From Streptomyces sp. NBC_00289 (lineage in GTDB: Bacteria > Actinomycetota > Actinomycetes > Streptomycetales > Streptomycetaceae): a stretch of DNA of 64,000 nucleotides. Where the stretch lies: assembly GCF_041435115.1 (NCBI RefSeq), contig NZ_CP108046.1:7626001-7690000 (forward strand), given 5' to 3'. This document shows, one piece after another, positions 27,730-36,047 of this stretch. Each line of letters opens with the position of its first letter. The first letter of the stretch is position 1. The translations under genes were made by a program, and so were the position numbers. The notes beneath the pieces are model-generated. The model saw only the letters and a program-made list of their open reading frames with translations. It made no database searches and was not told the DNA's origin.

Positions 27730-28563
27730 TCAGCCCAGCCCGCCCACCAGGCGGAACGAGAAGTCGGGCCGGTTGGTCGTGTTGTAGCCGTAAGGGTCCA
27801 GGCGCAGCCCGAAGTTCTGGTGGCGCAGGAAGCGGCCCGGGTAGTTGACCGACTCCAGCATCACGGCGCCCGGGAACGACGCGGACGACACGGCGCAGAA
27901 GGTGGCGTCCTGCCTGAAGAGGGTCGAGCCGTCGTAACGCTCGGAGCGCAGAACGAAGTCGCGGTGGCGCAGGTACCTGCCGTCATCCGCGACGAACGAG
28001 TAACACGAGCTCTTGGCCAGGCCGTTGACCAGCGTGAAGGTGGAGTCCTCCCGGGACTCCGAACCGCGGACCGGGTCGAGTTTCACCAGGCCGCCGCTCA
28101 CATGCCAGAAGCGGTCGGGGTAGTTGACCGACTGGACGGACCTGGTCGTGACCTGCGGCTTCGGTCGGGATGAACTGGCGTGTCCCGAAGGTGACTTGGA
28201 CGTCCCGACGGCGGAGGGGGAGGTCGAGGCCTGCGGCCGGGGCGCGGCCGAGGTGGACCGCCCGGAGGGCGAGGGCGGGGCCATCTTGGTGCCGGGCGAC
28301 GCGGTGCCGGTCGTGGAGGCGGTGGCGAAGGAGATCAGACCGGGCGCGGTGGCCTCGCCGGAGGGGGACTGGCTCCCCGCGGCCGACAGTTTGTCAGGAG
28401 CCCTGTCCATCAGGGCGACGGACGCGGCGCAGGCGATGATCGTGGCCATCGCGAGCCCGCCCGCGAGCCAGAGCCGACGGGTCCCCGGCGCCCGGGAGGT
28501 GTCCGGCACCCAGCCGTTCTCCCAGGGCTGCTCCTGAGCGGGCCGGGGGGTCTTGTCTTGCAT
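27730..28563 (-). CDS. Membrane-anchored AbfB (CBM42-like) domain protein
   Basis: 277 aa from ATG 28563, preceded by GGAGG. A short cytoplasmic N-terminus is followed by one membrane helix (LWLAGGLAMATIIACAASVALM), then a Ser/Thr/Pro-rich linker of about 80 residues and a beta-trefoil with repeated motifs SVNYPDRFWHVSGG, YLRHRDFVLRSE and SVNYPGRFLRHQNFGLRLDP. That is the AbfB arabinose-binding fold (CBM42). No catalytic domain is present, so it should act as a cell-surface carbohydrate-binding protein. Convergent with the suf operon. Confidence 0.88.
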   Translation of the reverse strand: MQDKTPRPAQEQPWENGWVPDTSRAPGTRRLWLAGGLAMATIIACAASVALMDRAPDKLSAAGSQSPSGEATAPGLISFATASTTGTASPGTKMAPPSPSGRSTSAAPRPQASTSPSAVGTSKSPSGHASSSRPKPQVTTRSVQSVNYPDRFWHVSGGLVKLDPVRGSESREDSTFTLVNGLAKSSCYSFVADDGRYLRHRDFVLRSERYDGSTLFRQDATFCAVSSASFPGAVMLESVNYPGRFLRHQNFGLRLDPYGYNTTNRPDFSFRLVGGLG

Positions 28564-28782
28564 GTGCTGGTCCTCCGGCGGTGCCCATGGCGTGTGGCGC
28601 GGCTGCGAACGCTCGGTGTGTGAAAGGTGAAGCAGTTGGAAGAGTAGTGGACCGTGGGAACTCCAACGAGCCTTTTGGGAGAGCGGTTTCCCCCTTGTTA
28701 TCTCGGGCCCGTGCGGAACCGGCCCGCCGCCGGCCGGTCGCGTCGGCACCCTTTCCCACGACCGTTATGTACGCTCGTACGC

Positions 28783-29103
28783 ATGGGATACCTGGTGCTC
28801 GGCGTCGCCATCGCCGCGGAGGTGGCCGCCACGACCGCCATGAAGTACACCGAAGGCTTCAGCAGGCTTGTCCCCACGCTGCTGACGGTCCTCGGTTACG
28901 TCGTCTCCTTCGTGTTGCTGGCGCAGGCTCTGAAGTCGATGTCGGTCGGTACGGCGTACGCGATCTGGTCCGGTGTCGGCACCGCGGCCATCGCCACGAT
29001 CGGAACCGTCTTCCTCGGGGAGGGGATGACGGTGACGAAGGCGGCCGGGATCGTGATCATCATCGTCGGGGTCGTGGTGCTGAACCTGGGGGGTGCGCAC
29101 TGA
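28783..29103 (+). CDS. Small multidrug resistance (EmrE/QacE-type) efflux protein
   Basis: 106 aa, four membrane helices. The essential membrane glutamate is present in AIAAEVAATTAMKY, and YAIWSGVGTA is the TM3 signature that separates drug/quaternary-amine SMRs from the SugE-like guanidinium exporters. It works as a proton-coupled antiparallel dimer in the plasma membrane. A TTATGT -10 lies 13 nt upstream of the ATG, so the leader is very short. The stop overlaps the TetR start by one base. Confidence 0.92.
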   Translation: MGYLVLGVAIAAEVAATTAMKYTEGFSRLVPTLLTVLGYVVSFVLLAQALKSMSVGTAYAIWSGVGTAAIATIGTVFLGEGMTVTKAAGIVIIIVGVVVLNLGGAH

Positions 29104-29645
29104 TGCCCCGACGGTACGACCCGCAACGACGGCAGCGGATCATCGACGCGGCGATCCGGGTCGTGGGGGACAAGGGCCTCGCCGGTCTCACCCACCGCTC
29201 CGTTGCCGCCGAGGCCGATGTGCCGCTCGGCTCCACGACGTACCACTTCGCGACCCTGGACGAGCTGATGGTCGCCGCGCTGCGGCAGGCCAACGAGGGC
29301 TTCGCCAAGGTGATCGCGGCTCGCGGCGGCCTGGCGGACCCGCGCGCCGACCTGGCCACGGAGCTGGCGGGCTGGATGGGCGAGTGGCTCGCGGGCGACC
29401 GCACCGGCGTCGAGCTGGAGTACGAGCTCTACCTCGCCGCCCTGCGCCGCCCCGCCCTGCGCCCCGTCGCCGCCGAGTGGGCCCGTGACCTGGCCGAGCG
29501 GCTCTCCCACCGCACGGACCCGGTCACCGCGCGGGCGCTGGTCGCGCTGATGGACGGGATGTGCCTCCAGGTGCTGCTGACGGACGAGTCGTACGACGAG
29601 GCGTACGCGCGGGAGGTTCTGGCCCGGGTCATTCCGGCGGCGTAG
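29103..29645 (+). CDS. TetR-family regulator of the SMR pump
   Basis: 180 aa. N-terminal helix-turn-helix GLAGLTHRSVAAEADVPLGSTTYHFATLDELM is the canonical TetR motif. The C-terminal ligand-binding domain is helical and unassigned. Its start is joined to the pump gene (TGATG), so it is probably a local repressor responding to a pump substrate. Confidence 0.92.
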   Translation: MPRRYDPQRRQRIIDAAIRVVGDKGLAGLTHRSVAAEADVPLGSTTYHFATLDELMVAALRQANEGFAKVIAARGGLADPRADLATELAGWMGEWLAGDRTGVELEYELYLAALRRPALRPVAAEWARDLAERLSHRTDPVTARALVALMDGMCLQVLLTDESYDEAYAREVLARVIPAA

Positions 29646-29700
29646 GCGGCCGACGGGCCGGGCTGGGCCGGGCACGGACGGCGGGGGAACGAGCCGGGCC

Positions 29701-29803
29701 GGGGTGGCCTGGCGTGGGACGGCGGGAGGGGCGGCGGCCCGGCGTGGGACGGCGGGAAAGGTGGCGGCCCGGTGTGGGACGGCGGGAGAGCCGGGGGGGG
29801 GGG
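29701..29803. repeat. G-rich minisatellite, left half
   Basis: The core GTGGGACGGCGGGA recurs at 29714, 29744 and 29774 (30-bp period), each followed by gaggggcggcggcccggc-like sequence, and the array ends in a run of eleven G at 29793-29803. The same array resumes at 33455, so the mobile elements at 29804-33454 split one original locus. No gene is credible here. Confidence 0.8.
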
Positions 29804-29808
29804 TGCCT

Positions 29809-31980
29809 GTTGAGTCGGCACGGAGCGCGGTGCCGGTGTTGCCACCGGTCCGTTTCTCCGTGCCGCTCGCCGAACCCGGCGTACCCGTCTCCGAGTACCG
29901 GGCTCTCCACGGACTCTGCCGTTCAGGCGTGGTTGGGGCGGGTCCAGGGGTTGGGGATCGTGTTGCCTCTGTAGCGGTAGCGAGTGACCGCCACCGCTTG
30001 GAGGTCGAACAGTTCGATCCCGTCTGCCGAGGGCCTTTGCCACCGTCCGGTGTGGTCGGTGAGGCGTCGGCGGACGTCCTTCCACTTCCAGCGGTGCAGT
30101 GCCATCCACCAGCTGATCACCCGGTGCCAGGTGAAACTGGCCAGGGAACTCAGGGTGGCTTTGCAGACCGCGTGCTTGAAGTAGTTGGCCCAGCCGCGCA
30201 TGATCTGGTTGAGCCTGATCAGCACGTCCCTGGGGTTCTGCTGCGACGTTCTGTTCGTCAGGGCGCGGATCTTGTCCTTCAGCTGCCGGATGGGCCGGTC
30301 AGCGATGAACGTGTAGACGTGCCACTTGTCCGTTCCCCGCTTGCGGCGCCACTGGATGCGGAACCCAAGGAAGTCGAACCCCTCCGCCATGTGCACCACC
30401 TGCGTCTTGGCCTCGGAGAGGCGAAGACCGAGCGGTTGCAACACCTCGGCGATGTCCTCGCGCAGCGCCTCGACGTCGTCGCGTTCGCCGTCGGTCAGCA
30501 CGACGAAATCGTCCGCGTAGCGGACGATTCGCCAGTTCGGACGTCTGGTTGCGCGGCGACGCCTGCGCAAGTGACTGGTGGCCATCTCCCCGTTCGGCTC
30601 CCACGGCCTGGTCAGGTGCTCGTCGAGCGCCGACAGGGCGATGTTCGCCAGGAGTGGGGAGAGGATGCCGCCCTGCGGGGTGCCGGTGAGGGTGTCCTCT
30701 CGGTTGTTGTCCTCGGTGAGGACGCCGGCCTTGAGGAACGCCTTGACCAGCCGCAGCACGCGCTTGTCCTTGACTCGTCCTCGCACTCGGTCCATCAGGG
30801 CCGTGTGGTCGATCGAGTCGAAGCACGCCTCGATGTCCGCGTCCAGGACCCATCGGTAGCCGTGGGTGCCGTAGAAGTGGATCTCGGCGATCGCGTCGTG
30901 TGCCCGCCGCAGGGGCCGGAAGCCGTAGGAGACCGGCTTGAACTCCGCCTCGAAGATCGGCTCCAGCACCAGCTTGAGAGCTGCCTGGACCACCCGGTCG
31001 GCGATGGTCGGGATGCCGAGTTTGCGCACCTTCCCACTGCCGCCGGGCTTGGGAATCTTGCGTTCGCGCACCGGCAGCGGGCGGAACTCACCCGATTTAA
31101 GTACGTAGCGAAGATCCTCCAGGAACCCGTAAGGGCCAATCTCGCGCTCGACGTTGACGGCGGTGAGGCCGTCCACTCCGGGCGTTTTGGCCCCCTTGTT
31201 GCCCGCGACCCGTTCGAACGCCACCAGCAGCGTCGCCGGGTCGCACACGAGGCTGAACAGATCGTCGAACCTGCGGCCTTCGTCGGCCGCCGCCCAACGG
31301 TGAAGTTTGGCCTGCATCCCCGATACCCGCTGGTGAGGCCCCATAGGAGCCTCTGGTGCACCGCTGTTCAGCGGTGCTTCTTTCGGCATTGCAGCCTCCT
31401 TCCCTTCGTGATTCCGCTGCCGCCCTTCCCCATGTGCCGGGCTCTCCCCGGCTCGGAGTACTACGGCGGCTCCGTCCCGTCCCGGCCCGGTCGGCCGACG
31501 GTGGGCCCAGCCTGCGGCCTCGCTGGATACGTTGCCGCAGGTCAGGACCGGAACGGTTCCCGTGTTCACGTGTTGTTCGATCGACGGAGGAGGAGCCCGG
31601 CTATACCCCCGCGGCATCGCCACGACTACCCCGCAGCACTTCGTCGTGGCCTCCCCGGGCGACACATAGCAATCGCCCGGGAAGTTCCCCGCCCCCATAG
31701 CAAGGCAGGGACGCACCGCATCCAGCCCAGATCCGCCAGGTTCGAGCTGGTGACGAGTAAGGAGGCGTCAACGCCGGTTCCTCGCGTACTCCTTTCCGTC
31801 TCGCTTGCCGGGCCCGCACCATCTGGCAGTGCTGATACGTCCCGGCTTTGTCAGGGCCGCTTGCCACCCTCCCCGGCACCTCCCGGGTCGGGCTGCCCTC
31901 AGCTTCAACCGCCCTACTGCGACAGGACGGCGGTGGCGTCCTTTCACCGCCACTCGAACAACTCGCGCTTCACGGCGCAC
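29809..31980 (-). mobile_element. Group II intron with maturase (2172 nt)
   Basis: On the minus strand the intron begins GTGCGCC at 31980 and ends CTCAAC at 29809, with a probable branch-point A at 29815 (seventh from the end). Domain V is a 34-nt hairpin at 29872-29905 starting GAGCC (catalytic AGC) and ending GGGTTC. EBS1 CTATGT lies in the loop of a GC-rich hairpin at about 31654-31679 (CTATGT = 31669-31664) and pairs perfectly with IBS1 ACATAG, the last six bases of the 5' exon (31986-31981). The maturase gene occupies domain IV. All key parts look intact, so it may still be mobile. Confidence 0.9.
29923..31389 (-). CDS. ltrA: Group II intron reverse transcriptase/maturase
   Basis: 488 aa from ATG 31389, which has GGAGG upstream; longer in-frame readings run into intron domain I-III structure. 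Reverse transcriptase blocks are present, including GTPQGGILSPLLANIAL and the catalytic IVRYADDFVVL. A maturase (X) domain follows: LNQIMRGWANYFKHA then W-rich WHRVISWWMALHRWKWKDVRRRL. There is no obvious C-terminal HNH endonuclease motif. It splices and mobilises the surrounding intron by target-primed reverse transcription. Confidence 0.95.
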   Translation of the reverse strand: MPKEAPLNSGAPEAPMGPHQRVSGMQAKLHRWAAADEGRRFDDLFSLVCDPATLLVAFERVAGNKGAKTPGVDGLTAVNVEREIGPYGFLEDLRYVLKSGEFRPLPVRERKIPKPGGSGKVRKLGIPTIADRVVQAALKLVLEPIFEAEFKPVSYGFRPLRRAHDAIAEIHFYGTHGYRWVLDADIEACFDSIDHTALMDRVRGRVKDKRVLRLVKAFLKAGVLTEDNNREDTLTGTPQGGILSPLLANIALSALDEHLTRPWEPNGEMATSHLRRRRRATRRPNWRIVRYADDFVVLTDGERDDVEALREDIAEVLQPLGLRLSEAKTQVVHMAEGFDFLGFRIQWRRKRGTDKWHVYTFIADRPIRQLKDKIRALTNRTSQQNPRDVLIRLNQIMRGWANYFKHAVCKATLSSLASFTWHRVISWWMALHRWKWKDVRRRLTDHTGRWQRPSADGIELFDLQAVAVTRYRYRGNTIPNPWTRPNHA

Positions 31981-31992
31981 CTATGTCTTTCG

Positions 31993-33195
31993 TCAAGCGA
32001 GGCGTGGGGTTCGGGGCTCGTAGAAGGTGCCGTCGCGGAGCATCGCGAACAGCACGTTGATCCGTTGCCGGGCGAGCCGGAGGAGGGCTTGGGTGTGGGT
32101 CTTTCCTCTGGCCCGGCATTTGTCGTAGTAGGTGCGGGAGGCGGGATCGTGCAGGGCGGCGAACGCGGAGAGGAACATCGCGCGTTTGAGTTGCCGGTTG
32201 CCGCCTCTGGGGGCGTGTTCGCCGTGGATGGATGTTCCCGAGGACTTCGTCGTGGGGGCGAGGCCGGCGTAGGAGGCCAGGTGGGCGGCGGTGGGGAAGC
32301 TGGTGCCGTCGCCGACAGTGACCAGCAAGGTGGCGGCGGTCCTGACCGCGACTCCCGGAATCGAGGTCAGGACCGGGGAAAGAGGGTGAGCCTCCAGCAG
32401 CTGCCCGATCTGTGTTTCCAGAGCTCGTCGTTGTTCGTGGACAGCGGCGAGCGAACGGGCCAGCGACGGGATCACGACGTCGAGGGTGCCGGTCCCGGGG
32501 ACGACGACGGTCTGTTCGTCGAGCGCGTCGAAGACCTCGTCGATCAGCCGGGTGGCCATGCGCGGGGCCCTGGGCCGGGTCACCTCGACGAGCCGGCGGC
32601 GGCCGGCTTTGCGCAGTGCGGCTGGGGATCCGTAGCGTTCCAGCAGCCAGGTCACGGCCTGGTGGTCCAGGCGGGGGCCGAGGACGCGTTCCAGGCTGGG
32701 GTGGAACTGGGTGAGCAGGCCGCGTATCCGGTTGGAGGTGCGGGTGGCCTCGGCTGCGAGGTCCTGGTCGAAGCCGACCAGCACGGTCAGTTCGGCGGTG
32801 ATCTCGTCGGTCAGTTCCAGCGAGCGCAGTGTGTGCGGCATCGTCCGGGCGGCGTCGGCGATCACTGCGGCGTCCTTGGCGTCCGTCTTCGCATCGCCCG
32901 GGTAGAGGTCGGCGATTCGGCGCATCGCCAGGCCGGGCAGGTAGGCGACCTTGCAGTCCGCGTCCCGGGCGACGGTCAGGGGCAGGGCGCCTATCGAAGC
33001 GGGCTGGTCCACGATCACCAGGACGGTGCCGAACTTGGCGGTCAGCTTGTCGAAGACGGCCCGCAGTTTCGGCTCGCTGTTCGGCAGCTGCTTGTCGAAG
33101 ACCTTCTTCCCGGCTGGGGTGAGTCCGTGGCCGTGGTGAGCGGTCTTGCCGACGTCCAGGCCGAGGAACACGCCCACGTCTTCGGTGTCGAACAT
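31993..33195 (-). CDS. IS110-family DEDD recombinase (transposase)
   Basis: 400 aa from ATG 33195 with GAAGG upstream. N-terminal RuvC-like DEDD domain: FLGLDVGKTAHH supplies the first Asp, DAKTDAKDAAVIADAAR the last two. C-terminal transposase_20 domain: SIPGVAVRTAATLLVTVGD then LASYAGLAPTTKSSGTSIHG with the candidate catalytic serine. The reading frame is intact; its stop codon lies 12 bp before the group II intron insertion site, so the intron does not disrupt the protein. IS110 recombinases are guided by a bridge RNA encoded in the flanking noncoding end. Confidence 0.94.
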   Translation of the reverse strand: MFDTEDVGVFLGLDVGKTAHHGHGLTPAGKKVFDKQLPNSEPKLRAVFDKLTAKFGTVLVIVDQPASIGALPLTVARDADCKVAYLPGLAMRRIADLYPGDAKTDAKDAAVIADAARTMPHTLRSLELTDEITAELTVLVGFDQDLAAEATRTSNRIRGLLTQFHPSLERVLGPRLDHQAVTWLLERYGSPAALRKAGRRRLVEVTRPRAPRMATRLIDEVFDALDEQTVVVPGTGTLDVVIPSLARSLAAVHEQRRALETQIGQLLEAHPLSPVLTSIPGVAVRTAATLLVTVGDGTSFPTAAHLASYAGLAPTTKSSGTSIHGEHAPRGGNRQLKRAMFLSAFAALHDPASRTYYDKCRARGKTHTQALLRLARQRINVLFAMLRDGTFYEPRTPRLA

Positions 33196-33454
33196 TGCGC
33201 CCTTCCGGGAGAGTTGCAGGTGCCGGCCTTGGCAGTGGTGTCGTACGCGCGCATCCACGTTATGCAGACCTGCCGCCCGCGAGCTGTCCGGCATTGCGCC
33301 GGACCGGGCGATGGCCGGACCTCTCATCAGCGTCTCCGACGGCACCTCCCGGGCCCGGTGACACCACCCCCCAGGTCATCAGTTCGACAGGGGGGAACAG
33401 TCATGCCGGGCCCGGAGGCCAGCGGCCCTCTTGCAGGACCGCGGAAAACATAAC
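33196..33454 (-). ncRNA. IS110 noncoding end: probable bridge-RNA region
   Basis: 259 bp between the recombinase start and the element's outer end, with no open frame of interest. In the IS110 group this upstream end encodes the bridge RNA that base-pairs with target and donor DNA. Several GC-rich self-complementary stretches are present (for example CCGGACC/GGTCCGG around 33299-33317). Assignment rests on position and family knowledge; guide loops were not worked out. Confidence 0.45.
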
Positions 33455-33620
33455 GGGGGGGGGTGGCCCGGTGTGGGACGGCGGGAGAGCCGGGGGGGGG
33501 TGGCCCGGCGTGGGACGGCGGGAGAGGCGGCGGCCCGGGGTGGCCTGGCGTGGACGGCGGGAGGGGCGGCGGCCCGGCGTGGGACGGCGGGAGGGTGGCG
33601 GCCCGGCGCGGGACCGGGAC
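33455..33620. repeat. G-rich minisatellite, right half
   Basis: Continues the array of 29701-29803 with core GTGGGACGGCGGGA (or close variants) at 33473, 33510, 33550 and 33579 at 29-40 bp spacing, with G-runs at 33455-33463 and 33492-33500. About 110 bp of ordinary noncoding DNA then leads to dapD. Confidence 0.8.
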
Positions 33621-33729
33621 GGACCGCCTGCCGCTGTCCGGGTACGGATCGTGACACCCGCGGCCCGGCACCTGAGACGGGCGGCTCGCTGGTTCGCCTC
33701 GGCGGGGCCCGGCCGGTTAGGTTGCCCTC

Positions 33730-34719
33730 ATGACCGACACGACTGCTCCTCGCACGACCGGCGCCGTTGCCGCCGGGCTCGCCACGATCACCGCCGACGG
33801 CACCGTCCTCGACACCTGGTTCCCCGCGCCCGAGCTGAACACCGAGCCCGGCCCGTCCGGCACCGAGCGGCTGTCCGCCGAGCGTGCCGTGGAACTGCTC
33901 GGCGAGGGCGCCGCGAAGGCGATCGGTCCCGACGCGCGCCGCGGCGTCGAGGTCGTCGCGGTCCGCACGGTCATCTCCTCACTCGACGAGAAGCCGACCG
34001 ACGCGCACGACGTCTACCTGCGCCTGCACCTCCTCTCGCACCGGCTGGTCAAGCCGCACGGTCAGAACCTGGACGGCATCTTCGGCTTCCTGGCCAACGT
34101 CGCCTGGACCTCGCTCGGCCCGGTCGCCGTCGACGACGTCGAGAAGGTCCGGCTCAACGCCCGCGCCGAGGGCCTGCACCTCCAGGTGACCTCGATCGAC
34201 AAGTTCCCGCGCCTGACGGACTACGTCGCCCCCAAGGGCGTGCGCATCGCCGACGCCGACCGGGTCCGCCTGGGCGCGCACCTCGCCGAGGGCACCACGG
34301 TCATGCACGAGGGCTTCGTCAACTTCAACGCCGGCACCCTCGGCACCTCCATGGTCGAGGGCCGCATCTCGGCCGGCGTCGTGGTCGGCGACGGCTCGGA
34401 CATCGGCGGCGGCGCCTCCACCATGGGCACGCTGTCCGGCGGTGGCAACGTCCGCATCACCATCGGCGAGCGCTGCCTGGTCGGCGCCGAGGCGGGCGTG
34501 GGCATCGCGCTCGGCGACGAGTGCGTCGTCGAGGCCGGCCTGTACGTCACCGCGGGCACCAGGGTGACCATGCCCGACGGCCAGATCGTGAAGGCCCGCG
34601 AACTCTCCGGCGCCTCGAACATCCTCTTCCGCCGCAACTCGGTCACCGGCACGGTCGAGGCGCGCCCGAACAACGCGGTCTGGGGCGGCCTGAACGACGT
34701 CCTGCACAGCCACAACTGA
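33730..34719 (+). CDS. dapD: Tetrahydrodipicolinate N-succinyltransferase
   Basis: 329 aa, the length of the actinobacterial DapD class. Uses succinyl-CoA in the lysine/diaminopimelate pathway, needed for peptidoglycan. The C-terminal left-handed beta-helix is seen as hexapeptide repeats ([27 protein letters not shown], then [22 protein letters not shown]). No ribosome-binding site precedes the ATG; TAGGTT at 33718-33723 is a likely -10, giving a leaderless message. Confidence 0.95.
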   Translation: MTDTTAPRTTGAVAAGLATITADGTVLDTWFPAPELNTEPGPSGTERLSAERAVELLGEGAAKAIGPDARRGVEVVAVRTVISSLDEKPTDAHDVYLRLHLLSHRLVKPHGQNLDGIFGFLANVAWTSLGPVAVDDVEKVRLNARAEGLHLQVTSIDKFPRLTDYVAPKGVRIADADRVRLGAHLAEGTTVMHEGFVNFNAGTLGTSMVEGRISAGVVVGDGSDIGGGASTMGTLSGGGNVRITIGERCLVGAEAGVGIALGDECVVEAGLYVTAGTRVTMPDGQIVKARELSGASNILFRRNSVTGTVEARPNNAVWGGLNDVLHSHN

Positions 34720-34732
34720 GCCCACGGGCCCC

Positions 34733-34773
34733 GCGAGCGCCCTTCCGCCGGCCGCCGGTGGAGGGGCGCTCGC
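34733..34773. terminator. Hairpin between dapD and the convergent HAD-like gene
   Basis: GCGAGCGCCC at 34733 pairs with GGGCGCTCGC ending at 34773, with an inner GCCGG/CCGGT helix interrupted by small mismatches. It lies between convergent stops and can serve both. Confidence 0.7.
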
Positions 34774-34798
34774 CCATGTCCCGCCCACGCCCGTCCGG

Positions 34799-35302
34799 TC
34801 ACGTCTGTACGGCCGCCGCGAACCGGGCCAGGGCCGTGAAGTCGCGCTCGCGCAGCCCGATCCGGGGGTCGACGTGGTACAGCAGTGCGCTGCCGGGATG
34901 CCGGCCGGCCACGTACACCTCGTCGGCGGGGCTCTGCTCGTCGTCCACCCAGGCGAACGCTCGGCCCCCGGCGTACGCCACGATGGCCTCCGTCTTCCAG
35001 TGGACGCCGTCCGGCCGCACCGCGAACAGACCCTCGCCGAAGTCGACCCAGGGAAGTTCGGGCAGGCCGACGACGGGGGCGATCCAGCGGTTGGCGGCGT
35101 CCATCCAGGTGGTCGCCCAGCACAGGTCGTAGTCGAGGGTGAGCAGGGCCGGGCCGTGCGAGGGGTTCAGCCACACCCGAAGCGGCCTGCCCGGGCGCAC
35201 GGACGCCCTGATCGTCGTGTAGCCCTCGGGACGCCGCTCCGGCTGTGCCGCGTACGGGTTGAGGGGGCCGTCGACGTCGAGGAACAGCAGCGGGCGGCTC
35301 AC
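34799..35302 (-). CDS. HAD-like hydrolase domain protein
   Basis: 167 aa from GTG 35302. N-terminal LLFLDVDGPLNPY is the HAD motif I (D-x-D), as in the small HAD_SAK-type proteins of actinobacteria. WATTWMDAANRWIAPVVGLPELPWVDF follows, and the segment AGGRAFAWVDDE gives a motif IV-like acidic pair. Probable phosphatase or phosphotransferase in the cytoplasm; substrate unknown. Confidence 0.8.
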   Translation of the reverse strand: MSRPLLFLDVDGPLNPYAAQPERRPEGYTTIRASVRPGRPLRVWLNPSHGPALLTLDYDLCWATTWMDAANRWIAPVVGLPELPWVDFGEGLFAVRPDGVHWKTEAIVAYAGGRAFAWVDDEQSPADEVYVAGRHPGSALLYHVDPRIGLRERDFTALARFAAAVQT

Positions 35303-35738
35303 GCGGCCACCGTACGGCAGCGGCGGCGCGGGCCCTACGAAATTCCTCGCGGGGATTTCCCGGGAACAGGCATAGCGGGGGGCGGCCGCGCGCGTCACAA
35401 GGGGCACAGGGGCGGGGCACAGGCCGCCGCCGGGGAAGAGAAGGTGACGATGGATGCCGAAGGGCTGGAGAGTTTCCGGGACTTCGTGGACAGCAGGTCG
35501 TCCGCCCTGCTGAAGACGGCCGTGCTGCTGTGCGGGGGAGACCGGCACGCCGGGGAGGACCTTCTGCAGAGCGCCCTGGTCAAGGCGGCCGGGCGCTGGC
35601 AGCGGATCGACGAGCCCGAGGCCTACGTACGGAGGATCCTCTATCGCCAGCAGGTCAGCCGCTGGCGGCTGAAGTTGGGCTTGATCCGCTTTGACGGACA
35701 TCCGAGATCAGGGGTTCAGCCCCGGGAGGATGTCCATC

Positions 35739-36047
35739 ATGGAGAGCATGGGGAAGAAGAAGCCTCGCCCTCGTCGCTCGTTCACGCCGGAGTTCAAGGC
35801 GGAGATCGTCGAGCTGTGTCGACGCGGTGACCGCTCGGTCGGTCAGATCGCCAAGGACTTCGATCTGACCGAGACCGCGGTGCGTGACTGGGTGAAGCAG
35901 GCCGAGGTCGATGCGGGCGAGCGGGACGGCCTGACCAGCAGCGAACGTGAGGAACTGGCCGCACTGCGGCGGGAGAACCGCCGTCTGCGTGAGGACGTCG
36001 ACATCCTCAAGCGGGCCACGGCTTTCTTCGCGAAGGAGACCCGGTGA
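35739..36047 (+). CDS. IS3-family transposase OrfA
   Basis: 102 aa from ATG 35739, eight bases after GGGAGGA. Helix-turn-helix RRSFTPEFKAEIVELCRRGDRSVGQIAKDFDLTETAVRDWVKQ and a leucine-zipper-like coiled coil (LAALRRENRRLREDVDILKRA) are typical. OrfA binds the IS ends and normally fuses with OrfB by programmed frameshifting. The orfB start overlaps its stop. Confidence 0.93.
   Translation: MESMGKKKPRPRRSFTPEFKAEIVELCRRGDRSVGQIAKDFDLTETAVRDWVKQAEVDAGERDGLTSSEREELAALRRENRRLREDVDILKRATAFFAKETR

Larger units (their letters stand above)
29804..33454 (-). mobile_element. IS110-family element carrying a nested group II intron
   Basis: Outer boundaries follow from the minisatellite, which is interrupted within a G-run: eleven G to the left, nine to the right, against nine in an intact neighbouring unit (33492-33500). 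Removing the intron (29809-31980) leaves a 1479-bp element with one recombinase gene, 259 bp of noncoding DNA upstream of it and only 17 bp downstream, a normal IS110 layout. No terminal inverted repeats are seen, as expected. Exact ends are uncertain by a few bases because they abut homopolymer. Confidence 0.8.

Noticed and set aside
29704..33453. A 1249-codon plus-strand frame across the mobile elements
   Set aside because: It is the antisense of the maturase and recombinase genes plus repeats, with no recognisable domain.
29701..33620. CRISPR-like repeats
   Set aside because: Units are contiguous, G-rich and variable in length, with no unique spacers and no cas genes; it is a minisatellite.
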